Below, in pieces: positions 7,989 through 18,858 of a stretch of 36,359 nt of DNA; position 1 is the first letter of the stretch; every line of letters starts with the position of its first letter. The stretch is from contig CACFSB010000001.1 in assembly GCA_902568855.1 (NCBI GenBank), positions 1 to 36,359 of the forward strand, written 5' to 3'. Made by a program: the position numbers and the translations under genes. The stretch comes from an uncultured Pelagibacteraceae bacterium. GTDB lineage: Bacteria > Pseudomonadota > Alphaproteobacteria > Pelagibacterales > Pelagibacteraceae. A model generated the notes under the pieces. It worked only from the letters and a program-made list of their open reading frames with translations, made no database searches and was not told the DNA's origin.

Positions 7989-8738
7989 TTATCTATCGAC
8001 AACTTCTATTTTTTTATCACTAACAAATTTTAATATTTGAGAATTACATTGATCAATTTTAGATTGATTCTCTGAACGAAGCACTATTGAAACTCCAAGT
8101 TTGCCAGCATGGAAAAATGGATAGCTTCCTATCTCAACATCTTGATTTTCCTCTTGTACTTTTGTTAAAGAGTTTGCAATTTCACTTTCTACTGTTTTTA
8201 AGCTAATGGTATGACTTAAGATAGGGTCACCCCCCACAATCTTATTTTTTAGTCCGCCCAACATTGATTTCATTATTGATGGTACCCCTGGTAAACAAAA
8301 AACATTTTCTACGCTAAAACCAGGAGCTCCACTTGTTGGATTAAGTATTAAATCTGCATTTGCTGGCATCCAAATCATTTTTTGTCTTCCCTCATTAAAC
8401 TCACCTGGCTGGTAATAAGCTTCTAATATTTTATATCCTTCTTTATGAAGTTCATATTTAAGTCCAAAGGCTTTTGCTACTGATTGAGCAGTTATGTCAT
8501 CATGTGTTGGTCCAATACCACCAGTTGTGAAAACATAATTATTAGATTTCCTCAAAAGGTTGAGTGTCTCTACGATTATATCTTCTTGATCTGGAATTAT
8601 TCTTACTTCATTTACTTTTACACCAATGGAATTTAACCATGTCGCTAATGTGCTAGTGTTAGTGTCTTGAGTTCGACCAGAAAGAATTTCGTTACCGATG
8701 ATTAATATTGCAGCATTTACTTTTGTGTTTTTACTCAT
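7989..8738 (-). CDS. CinA-like molybdopterin-binding domain protein (lacks C-terminal amidase domain)
   Basis: AAILIIGNEILSGRTQDTNT, TTGGIGPTHDDIT, LPGVPSIM. Only 249 aa. Confidence 0.85.
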   Translation of the reverse strand: MSKNTKVNAAILIIGNEILSGRTQDTNTSTLATWLNSIGVKVNEVRIIPDQEDIIVETLNLLRKSNNYVFTTGGIGPTHDDITAQSVAKAFGLKYELHKEGYKILEAYYQPGEFNEGRQKMIWMPANADLILNPTSGAPGFSVENVFCLPGVPSIMKSMLGGLKNKIVGGDPILSHTISLKTVESEIANSLTKVQEENQDVEIGSYPFFHAGKLGVSIVLRSENQSKIDQCNSQILKFVSDKKIEVVDR

Positions 8739-8758
8739 TTTATATGTATAATTCGAAT

Positions 8759-9457
8759 ATGGAATTTACCAAGTCTTTATTAAAAGGCAAATTAATCAAA
8801 AGATATAAGCGTTTTTTTGTTGATGTAAATCTAAATAAAGAAATTGTCACTGCACATTGTCCAAATACTGGATCTATGAAAGGTTTGCTAGATGAAGGTA
8901 ATGAAGTGCATTTATTCAAGCATGATGATCCAAAAAGAAAGTTAAAATATGGTCTAGAAATTATTAAGGCCAAAAAAAACTTTGTTGGAATAAATACTCA
9001 TAGAGCAAATAAAATTGTACACCACGGATTAATTAATAACCTCATCAAGGAATTCAAAAATAACGATAAGATTAATTCAGAAGTTTTTTTTAATAAAGAG
9101 ACTAGATTTGATTTTTTAATTGAAAAAAAAGGTCAAAAAAGTTTTCTAGAAGTGAAGAATGTTACTCTTTTTAGAGATGAAAAAACAGCTGAGTTTCCAG
9201 ATGCTATAACAACTAGGGGATCTAAACATTTGCTTACTCTTATTGATGCCATAAAAAAAGGCTATAAGTCTTACTTAATATTTTTAGTACAAATACAAAA
9301 TATGGAATACTTTAAAATAGCAAAAGATATTGATAGTAAGTATTATGAAAATTATTTAATAGCTAAAAAAGCTGGGGTAAACTTTTTGGCCTATAGATGT
9401 AATATTAGTTCTAAAAAAATTTATATAGATAAAAAAATAAAAATTATTGATGAGTAA
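8759..9457 (+). CDS. sfsA: SfsA family protein (sugar fermentation stimulation protein homolog)
   Basis: AHCPNTGSMKGLL, FLEVKNVTLF, FPDAITTRGSKHLLTL. Start chosen at the internal Met rather than 8708. Confidence 0.9.
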   Translation: MEFTKSLLKGKLIKRYKRFFVDVNLNKEIVTAHCPNTGSMKGLLDEGNEVHLFKHDDPKRKLKYGLEIIKAKKNFVGINTHRANKIVHHGLINNLIKEFKNNDKINSEVFFNKETRFDFLIEKKGQKSFLEVKNVTLFRDEKTAEFPDAITTRGSKHLLTLIDAIKKGYKSYLIFLVQIQNMEYFKIAKDIDSKYYENYLIAKKAGVNFLAYRCNISSKKIYIDKKIKIIDE

Positions 9458-10223
9458 TTACACTGAAAAATTTGAAAAAATGAGAATAGCTGGAAAGCTA
9501 GCTTCACAAACTTTAGACATGTTAACAGAAAATATTAAAGAAGGTGTTTCAACAGCTTACATAGATAAGCTTGGCTATGAGTTCATAAGAGATAATGGTG
9601 GCCACTCTGCCCCCCTTTACTATCGTGGTTTTACTAAATCTTTATGTACATCTCTTAATCATGTTGTGTGTCATGGTGTTCCATCAGAAGATAGAGTTTT
9701 AGTTGAAGGAGATGCCCTCAATGTTGATGTAACTGCTATCATTAATGAACATTATGGAGATACAAGTAGAATGTTTTGTATTGGAAAAACCTCAGTAAAA
9801 TTAAATAATCTAATTGATGCAACTTATCAGTCTATGATGAAAGCAATTAAGATCTTAAAACCTGGTATTAAACTTGGAGATATAGGACATGAAATACAAT
9901 CTTATATTGAAGAAAAAGGATTTTCTGTAGTTAAGGATTTTTGTGGTCATGGGATAGGTACATCATTTCATGAACCACCAAACATTTTACATTATGGAAC
10001 AAAGAATACAGGCATGGAATTAAAACCTGGAATGACATTTACAATAGAACCAATGATTAATGCTGGTAAATTTAATGTAAAAATGCTTAATGATGGATGG
10101 ACTGCGGTGACAAAAGACAAATCTTTATCTGCACAATTTGAGCATACTGTTGGAATTACTGAAAATGGTTATGAAATATTTACAGAATCTGCTAAAGGTT
10201 ATTTAAAGCCCCCGTACTTATAA
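9450..10223 (+). CDS. map: Type I methionine aminopeptidase
   Basis: NHVVCHGVP, DALNVDVTAIINEHYGDTSRMF, FCGHGIGTSFHEPPNI, TIEPMIN, FEHTV. ATG overlaps the sfsA end. Confidence 0.95.
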   Translation: MSNYTEKFEKMRIAGKLASQTLDMLTENIKEGVSTAYIDKLGYEFIRDNGGHSAPLYYRGFTKSLCTSLNHVVCHGVPSEDRVLVEGDALNVDVTAIINEHYGDTSRMFCIGKTSVKLNNLIDATYQSMMKAIKILKPGIKLGDIGHEIQSYIEEKGFSVVKDFCGHGIGTSFHEPPNILHYGTKNTGMELKPGMTFTIEPMINAGKFNVKMLNDGWTAVTKDKSLSAQFEHTVGITENGYEIFTESAKGYLKPPYL

Positions 10224-10226
10224 TTA

Positions 10227-11519
10227 ATGATTAAAAGATACTCTCGAAAAGAATTGACAGATATTTGGTCTGAGGAAAATAAATACAAAATATGGTTGGA
10301 TGTTGAAATTGCTGCAGCTCAGGCAATGGAAAAACTTGGTCAAATTCCAAAGGGTGTCTCATCAATAGTTAGAAAAAAAGCTAGGATAAATGTAAAAAGA
10401 ATTCATCAAATTGAAAGTAAGGTCAAACATGATGTAATTGCTTTTTTAACTTCCGTAACTGAAAAGGCAGGAATTAAAGCTAGATACCTCCATCTTGGCA
10501 TGACTTCATCTGATGTAGTAGATACAAGTTTTAATATTCAATTAGTTCAGTCAGGTAAAATTATCTTAAAAGACATAGATCAAATTTTAAAAGTATTAAA
10601 AAAACAAGCTAGAAAATATAAATTTACTCCTTGCATAGGTCGTAGTCATGGAATTCATGCTGAGCCAATAACATTTGGATTAAAATTAGCTTCTTTTTAT
10701 CAAGAGTTTAAAAGAAATAGAGAAAGATTAGTTTATGCTATAGATCAAATATCAACTTGTGCAATTTCTGGAGCTGTTGGAACATTTGCAAATGTAAACC
10801 CTAATGTTGAAAAACATGTTGCAAAAAAACTTGGATTAAAAGTTGAACCAATCTCTACTCAAATTATCCCTAGAGATCGACATGCATTTTATTTTTCAGT
10901 ATTGGGAATTATCGCAGGAAGTATAGAAAGAGTAGCTATAGAAATAAGACATTTACAAAGATCAGAAGTTTATGAACTGCAAGAATATTTTTCTAAAAAC
11001 CAAAAGGGTTCATCTGCAATGCCCCATAAAAAAAATCCAATTTTAAGTGAAAATTTAACCGGACTTGCAAGAATGGTAAGAAGTTCTGTTGTCCCAGCAC
11101 TTGAAAATATTGCACTTTGGCATGAAAGAGATATTTCACATTCAAGTGTAGAGAGAAATATTGGTCCTGATGCAAATATTACTCTAGACTTTGCACTGGT
11201 AAGATTAGCAAGTGTTTTAGATAATATGATTGTTTATCCAAAAAAAATGCTAGAAAATCTTAATCTTACTAAAGGGCTAATTTTTTCACAAGAAGTGATG
11301 CTAGAACTGACAAAAACTGGTATCACAAGAGAAAAATCCTACAAGTTAGTACAAGGATATGCAAAAAAATGTTTTGCTGAAAATTTAGATTTGTTTAATG
11401 TTATCCAGTCTGACAAGTTAATAATGAGTAAAATTTCAAGCAAAAAATTAAAGTCTATCTTTAGTTATTCAAAACACTTTAAAAATGTAAATCTAATTTT
11501 TAGGCGGGTTTTCAAATAA
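10227..11519 (+). CDS. purB: Adenylosuccinate lyase
   Basis: [34 protein letters not shown] signature. Confidence 0.96.
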   Translation: MIKRYSRKELTDIWSEENKYKIWLDVEIAAAQAMEKLGQIPKGVSSIVRKKARINVKRIHQIESKVKHDVIAFLTSVTEKAGIKARYLHLGMTSSDVVDTSFNIQLVQSGKIILKDIDQILKVLKKQARKYKFTPCIGRSHGIHAEPITFGLKLASFYQEFKRNRERLVYAIDQISTCAISGAVGTFANVNPNVEKHVAKKLGLKVEPISTQIIPRDRHAFYFSVLGIIAGSIERVAIEIRHLQRSEVYELQEYFSKNQKGSSAMPHKKNPILSENLTGLARMVRSSVVPALENIALWHERDISHSSVERNIGPDANITLDFALVRLASVLDNMIVYPKKMLENLNLTKGLIFSQEVMLELTKTGITREKSYKLVQGYAKKCFAENLDLFNVIQSDKLIMSKISSKKLKSIFSYSKHFKNVNLIFRRVFK

Positions 11520-12304
11520 TGAAAAAAGGTAAAAAACTTTACGAGGGAAAAGCCAAGATAATTTATTCAACTTCAGATAAAAATTTAGTGATCCAATACT
11601 TTAAAGATGATGCTACAGCATTTAATAATGAAAAAAGAACAACTATTGAGGGTAAAGGAGTTTTAAATAATAGAATTTCTGAACATATACTTACAAATTT
11701 ATCTCAAATTGGTATTGAAAATCATTTAGTCAAACGACTAAACATGAGAGAACAACTAATTAAATTTGCAGAAATAATTCCAATTGAATTTGTTATTCGT
11801 AATGTGGCGACAGGATCTTTAACTAAAAGACTTGGAATAGAAGATGGAACCGTACTAAAAGAACCTTTAATTGAGTACTGTTTAAAAGATGACAAACTTG
11901 GTGACCCTTTAATTTCAGAGGATCATATTTACGCATTTGATTGGGCAAATAAAAAAGAAATCGAAAAGATAAAAAAAACTATTTTTAGAATTAATGATTT
12001 TATGATTGGAATGTTTAGAGGAGTGGGAATAAAATTAATTGATTTTAAATTAGAATTTGGAAGAACTAAAATTGATGGAAGAAAAGAAATAATTTTGGCT
12101 GATGAAATAAGCCCTGATACTTGTAGATTGTGGGACTCTGCAACTGACAAAAAACTTGATAAAGATAGATTTAGAAAAGATTTAGGAGATTTATTACCTG
12201 CGTATACAGAAGTTGCCAAAAGACTTGGAATTCTACATGAGCAATCAAACGTTTCTGCAGTGAATGTAACTAAACTATCCTCAATTAAAAAGAAGCGAAA
12301 ATGA
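11519..12304 (+). CDS. purC: Phosphoribosylaminoimidazole-succinocarboxamide synthase
   Basis: [50 protein letters not shown]. Confidence 0.96.
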   Translation: MKKGKKLYEGKAKIIYSTSDKNLVIQYFKDDATAFNNEKRTTIEGKGVLNNRISEHILTNLSQIGIENHLVKRLNMREQLIKFAEIIPIEFVIRNVATGSLTKRLGIEDGTVLKEPLIEYCLKDDKLGDPLISEDHIYAFDWANKKEIEKIKKTIFRINDFMIGMFRGVGIKLIDFKLEFGRTKIDGRKEIILADEISPDTCRLWDSATDKKLDKDRFRKDLGDLLPAYTEVAKRLGILHEQSNVSAVNVTKLSSIKKKRK

Positions 12305-12543
12305 AAGTTTCTGCCATAATAACTCTTAAAAAGGATGTTTTAGATCCACAAGGAAAAGTAATTCATCAAGCATTAGATGGTATGGGTTTTAATTCTGTCA
12401 ATGAAGTTAGACAAGGAAAATATTTTGAAATTGATGTTAAAGAAAATGATCCAAAAAAAGCGAAAGATCTTGTGGAAGATATGTGTAAAAAACTTTTAGC
12501 TAATCTTGTTATTGAAAACTACAAAATTATTGAGACACAATAA
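12301..12543 (+). CDS. purS: Phosphoribosylformylglycinamidine synthase subunit PurS
   Basis: [19 protein letters not shown] and position between purC and purQ. Confidence 0.94.
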   Translation: MKVSAIITLKKDVLDPQGKVIHQALDGMGFNSVNEVRQGKYFEIDVKENDPKKAKDLVEDMCKKLLANLVIENYKIIETQ

Positions 12544-12546
12544 TTA

Positions 12547-13230
12547 ATGAAATCATCGGTTATAACCTTTCCTGGTTCAAATTGTGATCGAGACATGGAT
12601 GTGGCTCTTACAAAATTTGGATTTAAAAACAAAATGGTTTGGCATAATGATCAAGAATTGCCCAAAAGTGATTTAATTGTTTTGCCTGGTGGTTTCTCTT
12701 ACGGTGACTATTTACGCTGTGGCAGCATGGCATCTAAGTCAAAAATTATGAATTCAGTAATTAATTTTGCAAAATCGGGTGGATTAGTAATGGGAATTTG
12801 TAATGGTTTTCAAATCTTGGTTGAAGCTGGATTAGTGCCAGGAGTATTATTAAGAAATAAATACCTTCAGTTTATTTGTAAAAATGTCCATGTAAAAATT
12901 GACAATAAAGAGAACACTTTTTTTAAAAATCTAGATAAAAAAGTTTTGGAGTTTCACATAGCCCATAATGAGGGTAACTATTTTTGTACAAATGATCAAC
13001 TCAAAGAGATTGAAGATAATAATCAAATAGCAATTTATTATTGTGATCAAAATGGCAATACAAATGATCAAATAAATCCTAATGGATCAATAAAAAATAT
13101 TGCAGGTATTCTTAACAAAGAAAAAAACGTTTTAGGTATGATGCCTCATCCTGAAAGAATGATAGATGAAAGTTTATCTGGGGAAGATGGATCTATCTTT
13201 TTTAAAAATCTTTTAAATAATATTAAATGA
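12547..13230 (+). CDS. purQ: Phosphoribosylformylglycinamidine synthase subunit PurQ
   Basis: VITFPGSNCDRDM, LPGGFSYGDYLRCG, GICNGFQIL, GMMPHPER. Confidence 0.96.
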   Translation: MKSSVITFPGSNCDRDMDVALTKFGFKNKMVWHNDQELPKSDLIVLPGGFSYGDYLRCGSMASKSKIMNSVINFAKSGGLVMGICNGFQILVEAGLVPGVLLRNKYLQFICKNVHVKIDNKENTFFKNLDKKVLEFHIAHNEGNYFCTNDQLKEIEDNNQIAIYYCDQNGNTNDQINPNGSIKNIAGILNKEKNVLGMMPHPERMIDESLSGEDGSIFFKNLLNNIK

Positions 13231-14120
13231 AAATTAAACTAAAAATTATTTATTCATTGTTAACTTTTTTTATGATGACCAGTGTTTCTTTTGCATGTGT
13301 TACTTCAAAAGAATGCAGTGCTAAAAAAGAAAAAGGTTACTACAATTATCCTAATAAATTAAAAAGAGGTATTGCAGGAGATATGCATATTGCAAACTTC
13401 ATGCCAGAAGAACTACATTTAGCAAATTACTCTATCATGAAAGACCCAACAGGCACATCGCCTATTGAGATAATTGAAGATTTTAGTCCTATAAAAGGTC
13501 ATTGTGGAACAGCAGGTCATTTCTGGAAACAAAATAAGGTCAAAGTAGGAACTGGAACAACAGATTGTAATAGTAATAGATTAAGACTCGAACTTGCTAT
13601 GAATAAAGATTTAAGAACAGGTAAGAAAGCAAAAGAAATTTGGATAGGTTATTATTTGTATGTGCCTGATAAGCCTGATAATTTTAAAGACAAAAAATTA
13701 CAACCTTACATAACACAATTTTATGGTTCTAATAAAAAAAGTGGTCAAAATAGAGGTGGTTATGCACCTCAATTTTCTGCTTCTATATACAACGGCAAAC
13801 TTTCCATTGAAGGTGTTCCTGTAATTGATGAAAACAATTTAAAAGGCAAGTGGCACAAGGTTGAGTTTAATGTTAGATACTCAAAAAAAGATGATGGTTT
13901 TTTTAAAGTCTATATTAATGATCAATTAAAAGTAAATAGAACAGGCTTTCAAACGTCAAAACATAGTCATGTTGAAATAAAATATGGTTCGTATTCACAT
14001 CCTGAATACGGTGGTGCTAATTATCCTGAGGGATATCAATTCCCATCCCACACAATATACTTTGCTGGGTTCAGTATAGAGAAAGATAGAGCAAAATTAA
14101 AAGTTAACAATATTGAATGA
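13227..14120 (+). CDS. Secreted polysaccharide-lyase-like (jelly-roll) protein
   Basis: Signal peptide MKIKLKIIYSLLTFFMMTSVSFA. RLRLEL, EIWIGYYLYVPD, QFYG, KWHKVEFNVRYSKKDDGFFKVYIND layout as in heparin/polysaccharide-lyase-like lectin folds. Confidence 0.6.
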   Translation: MKIKLKIIYSLLTFFMMTSVSFACVTSKECSAKKEKGYYNYPNKLKRGIAGDMHIANFMPEELHLANYSIMKDPTGTSPIEIIEDFSPIKGHCGTAGHFWKQNKVKVGTGTTDCNSNRLRLELAMNKDLRTGKKAKEIWIGYYLYVPDKPDNFKDKKLQPYITQFYGSNKKSGQNRGGYAPQFSASIYNGKLSIEGVPVIDENNLKGKWHKVEFNVRYSKKDDGFFKVYINDQLKVNRTGFQTSKHSHVEIKYGSYSHPEYGGANYPEGYQFPSHTIYFAGFSIEKDRAKLKVNNIE

Positions 14121-16309
14121 TGGAAGTTAACGAAAAAATTGCAATTGAACACGGTTTAAAATCAAATGAGTATAAAAAGATTTGTAAATTATTAAAAAGA
14201 ACACCTAATATTACTGAGTTAGGTATATTTTCTGCAATGTGGAATGAGCATTGCTCTTATAAATCTTCGCGAATTCATTTAAAAAAATTACATACCAAAG
14301 GAAAAAAAGTAATTCAAGGACCAGGGGAAAATGCTGGAGTTATTGATATTGAAGATGGAGATGCAATAGTTTTTAAAATCGAAAGTCATAATCATCCATC
14401 ATTTATTGAACCTTATCAGGGAGCAGCAACAGGAGTTGGTGGGATTATGCGGGATGTTTTTACTATGGGCGCAAGACCCATTGCTAACTTAAATTCAATC
14501 CATTTTGGTTCAACTCAAAATAAAAACACAAAAAACTTATTAAGAGGTGTTGTTCATGGAATTGGTGGTTATGGAAACTGTATGGGAATACCTACCATAG
14601 CAGGACAAACATCTTTTGATCGATCATATAATGGAAATATCTTAGTAAACGCGATGACTTTAGGATTGGTTAAAAAAGATAAGATATTTTACTCCAAGGC
14701 AGCTGGTTTGAATAAACCAGTTATATATGTTGGGTCAAAAACGGGTAGAGATGGAATTCACGGTGCAAGTATGGCCTCCGCAAGTTTTGATGAAAAAATT
14801 GAAGAAAAAAAACCAACTGTGCAAGTTGGAGATCCTTTTACTGAAAAGCTTTTATTAGAGGCGTGCTTGGAATTAATGTCAGGAGACTCAATTATTGCAA
14901 TTCAAGATATGGGAGCTGCAGGACTAACCTCTTCAAGTATTGAAATGGCATCAAAAGGAAATTTAGGTATCGAAATTAACTTAAACAAAGTTCCATGTAG
15001 AGAAACCAAAATGACCCCTTACGAAATTATGTTATCTGAAAGCCAAGAACGAATGCTTATAGTTCTTGAAAGTGGCAAAGAGGAAATAGCCAAAAAAATA
15101 TTTGATAAATGGAATTTAGATTTCGCTGTAATTGGAAAAACAACTAACACAAAGAATATTGAATTATTTTTTGATAACAAACAAGTGGCTAATATTCCAG
15201 TAAATACATTGGTTGAAAACTCACCGATGTATGATCGAAAATGGAAAAAATCAAAATTACCAAAAAAAAATAAAATAAATAAAACAATATTTAAAAGTCT
15301 AAAAATCAAAGATACGTTAAAAAAAATCTTATCTAGCCCTAATGTTTGTAGCAAAGAATGGATTTGGCAACAATATGATCACACCGTAATGGGTGATACT
15401 ATACAAAAACCTGGCGGAGACTCTGGTGTAGTAAGAGTTCATAAAACAGATAAAGCTATAGCTGCTACAGTTGACTCATCTGCAACTTATTGTTGGGCAC
15501 ATCCACTCACAGGGGGAAAGCAAGTCGTTTGTGAAACTTGGAGAAATTTAATCTCAGTAGGTGCTAAACCTATAGCAGTTACGAATTGTTTAAATTTTGG
15601 AAGCCCAGAGAAAGAAGAAAATATGGGTGAGTTTGTAGAATGTGTTCAAGGTATCAGTGAAGCATGTAAGTATTTAGATTATCCTGTTGTTTCAGGAAAT
15701 GTGTCTTTTTACAACGAAACTAAAGACATCGGAATTAAACCAACTCCTACTATAGGAGGTGTGGGTTTAATTAAAGATTACAAAAAAATGATTACAATGG
15801 ATTTTAAGGAAATCGACAACATCATATTAGTGATTGGTAAAACTGAGGGTCATATAGATCAAAGTTTATTATCAAGAATCATATTAAATGAAAATAATGG
15901 ACCGCCACCTGAGGTTAATTTATTTAATGAAAAAAATAATGGATTGACTCTTCTTAATTTAATAGAGAAAAATTTCATTAAAAGTGCCCATGATGTGTCT
16001 CTCGGTGGAATAATCACAGCAATCAGCAAAATGTGTATAAAAGGTGATAAAGGTATACAAATCAAAAAGCCAAAATTTTTGATTAATGAAATTGAATACT
16101 TTTTTGCTGAAGATCAAGGAAGATATTTGATTGAAATAAATCCAAAAGATTTAAAAGAAGTCTCTAAGATTTTAGATAAAAATTCAGTACATTATGATGA
16201 GATAGGTAAAATAATCGATAAAGAGATGATAATTGATCAAAAGACAAAACTAACAATTGACGAATTAAAATCATATAATACTAATTGGCTTAAGAGTTAT
16301 ATGGTTTGA
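14117..16309 (+). CDS. purL: Phosphoribosylformylglycinamidine synthase subunit PurL
   Basis: MWNEHCSYKSS, KIESHNHPSFIEPYQGAATGVGGI, QDMGAAGLTSSS, PGGDSGVVRV. Confidence 0.97.
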   Translation: MMEVNEKIAIEHGLKSNEYKKICKLLKRTPNITELGIFSAMWNEHCSYKSSRIHLKKLHTKGKKVIQGPGENAGVIDIEDGDAIVFKIESHNHPSFIEPYQGAATGVGGIMRDVFTMGARPIANLNSIHFGSTQNKNTKNLLRGVVHGIGGYGNCMGIPTIAGQTSFDRSYNGNILVNAMTLGLVKKDKIFYSKAAGLNKPVIYVGSKTGRDGIHGASMASASFDEKIEEKKPTVQVGDPFTEKLLLEACLELMSGDSIIAIQDMGAAGLTSSSIEMASKGNLGIEINLNKVPCRETKMTPYEIMLSESQERMLIVLESGKEEIAKKIFDKWNLDFAVIGKTTNTKNIELFFDNKQVANIPVNTLVENSPMYDRKWKKSKLPKKNKINKTIFKSLKIKDTLKKILSSPNVCSKEWIWQQYDHTVMGDTIQKPGGDSGVVRVHKTDKAIAATVDSSATYCWAHPLTGGKQVVCETWRNLISVGAKPIAVTNCLNFGSPEKEENMGEFVECVQGISEACKYLDYPVVSGNVSFYNETKDIGIKPTPTIGGVGLIKDYKKMITMDFKEIDNIILVIGKTEGHIDQSLLSRIILNENNGPPPEVNLFNEKNNGLTLLNLIEKNFIKSAHDVSLGGIITAISKMCIKGDKGIQIKKPKFLINEIEYFFAEDQGRYLIEINPKDLKEVSKILDKNSVHYDEIGKIIDKEMIIDQKTKLTIDELKSYNTNWLKSYMV

Positions 16310-16312
16310 TTA

Positions 16313-16542
16313 TGGCAATGGATTTAAAAGAGATTGAGAAATTTATTAAAGAAGCAATGCCAGATGCTTCAATAGAAATACAAGATTTAGCTGGAGATGG
16401 TAATCATTATTCTGCTACAGTTACATCATCTCAATTTGCTGGAAAAAGTAAAATTGAACAACACAAAATGGTTTATAATTCATTAAAAGGTAGAATGGGG
16501 AATGAATTACATGCCTTAGCTATTAAAACAAAGGAACAATAA
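16313..16542 (+). CDS. BolA family protein
   Basis: MDLKEIEKFIKEAMPDASIEIQDLAGDGNHYSATVTSSQFAGKSKIEQHKMVY. Next to monothiol glutaredoxin. Confidence 0.92.
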
Positions 16543-16877
16543 TGGATGATAAAACAAAAAATATAATTCAAAATCATATCGACACTAATGATGTATGTTT
16601 ATTCATGAAGGGAACTCCAGATGCTCCTCAGTGCGGATTCTCAATGGCAGTTTCAAACATGCTAAAAATTTTAGAGGTAAATTTTAAAAGTGTAAATGTT
16701 CTTGAAGACCAATCAATAAGAGAGGGAATTAAAATTTTTAGTGATTGGCCCACTATTCCTCAACTTTACGTAAAAAAAGAATTTGTTGGTGGGTGTGATA
16801 TTGTTAAAGAGATGTACGAAAATGGAGAATTAAAAAAAATACTCCAGGATAAAGGAATTAGCTCAAAAAAAGATTAG
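16542..16877 (+). CDS. grxD: Monothiol glutaredoxin (Grx4/GrxD type)
   Basis: MKGTPDAPQCGFSM (CGFS active site) and WPTIPQLYVKKEFVGGCDI. Confidence 0.95.
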   Translation: MDDKTKNIIQNHIDTNDVCLFMKGTPDAPQCGFSMAVSNMLKILEVNFKSVNVLEDQSIREGIKIFSDWPTIPQLYVKKEFVGGCDIVKEMYENGELKKILQDKGISSKKD

Positions 16878-17506
16878 CTAAAAATAGATCTTACTTTTTT
16901 TGAGAAAAATTTTCTTAATAAAGTTAATAAGCTAAATTTTTCATAACTTTCTTCACTATTTTTATAGTCATAATCAATCTTATTTTCCCAATAAAGTTCT
17001 ATGATGAAGCTACTTCTAAAATTTTTTCTTAATTTATGAGCAGCAGATACAGTTAATATTGGCTCTAAAAACTGTAACTTTTTTGAAATAATCAATTTAA
17101 AATCAACATCGTTAAAATCCATATGCCATAAATGGTCTTTTTTGTTTTCAAAAACTAAATTATCTTCTAACTTTGTGGGTAATTCTATGTAACCTTTACT
17201 AGAGACTCTTTCTAACTCTTTTATAAAAAATTTAAAATCTTCTACATGCTCTAAAACATGGCTTGCAATTACAAAATCAAATTCATTATCTGTAAATGGT
17301 AAACTTTTGTTCTCGAGTTTTATAAAATTTTTTTCTTTATAGAATTCTGATAAATCCTGAACATCACAAATTGTTGTAGCAAATTCGTTAGCTGAGTACC
17401 CACAACCAATATCTAAAATTTTCCAATTTGGTTTTTCTGATAGAATTGATTGAATATGACTTTTGGATGTTCTTTTTATCAATTTATTATCTAGAGTAAT
17501 ATTCAA
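16874..17506 (-). CDS. Class I SAM-dependent methyltransferase
   Basis: [36 protein letters not shown] start inside the 3' end of rpsD. Confidence 0.85.
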   Translation of the reverse strand: MNITLDNKLIKRTSKSHIQSILSEKPNWKILDIGCGYSANEFATTICDVQDLSEFYKEKNFIKLENKSLPFTDNEFDFVIASHVLEHVEDFKFFIKELERVSSKGYIELPTKLEDNLVFENKKDHLWHMDFNDVDFKLIISKKLQFLEPILTVSAAHKLRKNFRSSFIIELYWENKIDYDYKNSEESYEKFSLLTLLRKFFSKKVRSIFS

Positions 17507-18104
17507 TTACTAAATTTGGTTCCATTACTATTGGATATGGAACTTCCTCAAATTTTGGAACTCTAATAAACTTAAATTTTTTATTTTTTTGATCTAATTG
17601 AATGTATTCTGGTGTTTCTCTCTCTTTATTAGCCAAAGCGATATCAATTATTGCAAGTTGTTTAGATTTATCTCTTATTTCTATAGTGTCTTCTTCTCTA
17701 ACTAGGTAGCTAGAAATATTTACTTTTTTACCATTTACTTTAACGTGACCATGATTAATAAGTTGTCTTGCAGAAAATATAGTTGTTGCAAATTTCGCTC
17801 TATAAATAACAGCATCTAGTCTTCTTTCTAAAAGACCGATAAGATTTTCGCTTGTATCACCTTTAAGCATTGAAGCTTTCTTATAAATATTTCTAAATTG
17901 TCTTTCATTTATATTTCCATAATAAGCTTTAAGTTTCTGTTTAGCTTGTAATTGAATTCCATAATCTGATGGTTTAGCTGGCTTGGTTTGTCCGTGCTGC
18001 CCTGGCCCATAAGCTCTTTTATTAAAAGGGCTTTTTGGTCTTCCCCATAAGTTAACTTTTAATCTTCGGTCTACTTTGTGTTTAGAGTTTAATCTTTTAG
18101 TCAT
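17487..18104 (-). CDS. rpsD: 30S ribosomal protein S4
   Basis: [70 protein letters not shown]. Confidence 0.97.
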   Translation of the reverse strand: MTKRLNSKHKVDRRLKVNLWGRPKSPFNKRAYGPGQHGQTKPAKPSDYGIQLQAKQKLKAYYGNINERQFRNIYKKASMLKGDTSENLIGLLERRLDAVIYRAKFATTIFSARQLINHGHVKVNGKKVNISSYLVREEDTIEIRDKSKQLAIIDIALANKERETPEYIQLDQKNKKFKFIRVPKFEEVPYPIVMEPNLVIEYYSR

Positions 18105-18144
18105 TTAATAATGGGGGTTATAAACTTACTCTTAATTTTGTCAA

Positions 18145-18858
18145 TCAACGTTTTTTTCCTAAACTAGCAAATACCCCAGATAATATACGTGTTTCTTTAT
18201 TGGATAAGTCCATTTTGTAAAAAATATTTCTCAGGTTCTCGAGCATCTTTGCTCTCTTTTCCTTAGGTCTAAAAAAATTAATTTCATCTAAATTTTTAAT
18301 ACAAAGATCTAACATTAATTGAATTTCTTTCTTACTAGCTGATTTAATTTTCTTTGATTTTTGAAATGGAACGTTTTTTAATTTAATAAGACTGGCAACA
18401 TATTGAGCAATTATGATTAAACTATGAGATAAATTTAGAGATTTAAAATCAGGATTTGTGGGTATTTGCAAAGTGTAATTAGCATAACTGATTTCATTGT
18501 TTGATAAACCTGATGCCTCTGAACCAAATAAAAACCCAATTTTTTTTTTAAAATTGATCTTTTTTAGATCAACTAATTTTATATGTTTAACGTTTTTATT
18601 TCTAAATCTTGTAGAAGTTGCAATAATAATATCAATTTTTCTTATTGCATCTTCTAAATTATTATAATTTTTGCTTTGATTGATAATATCTTTAGCACCT
18701 ACTGAAGTAGCTAAAATTTTATCATTTGGAAAGGTAGGTTTAGGATCAATTAAAACTAATCTATTAAAATTGAAGTTTTTAATCGCTCTAGCACAAGCAC
18801 CGATATTTTCTGATAACTGAGGTTTGTGAAGAATAAATGAGATATTGTTTTTACTCAT
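18145..18858 (-). CDS. TrmJ-like/SpoU-family RNA methyltransferase
   Basis: FILHKPQLSENIGACARAIKNF, GFLFGSEASGLSNNEI, LNLSHSLIIIAQY. Confidence 0.88.
   Translation of the reverse strand: MSKNNISFILHKPQLSENIGACARAIKNFNFNRLVLIDPKPTFPNDKILATSVGAKDIINQSKNYNNLEDAIRKIDIIIATSTRFRNKNVKHIKLVDLKKINFKKKIGFLFGSEASGLSNNEISYANYTLQIPTNPDFKSLNLSHSLIIIAQYVASLIKLKNVPFQKSKKIKSASKKEIQLMLDLCIKNLDEINFFRPKEKRAKMLENLRNIFYKMDLSNKETRILSGVFASLGKKR

Noticed and set aside
15019-15354. 111-aa minus ORF inside purL
   Set aside because: Shadow ORF antisense to a confidently identified gene; same applies to 11929-12219, 21050-21361, 22369-22650, 23002-23283, 33423-33821 and 35318-35539.
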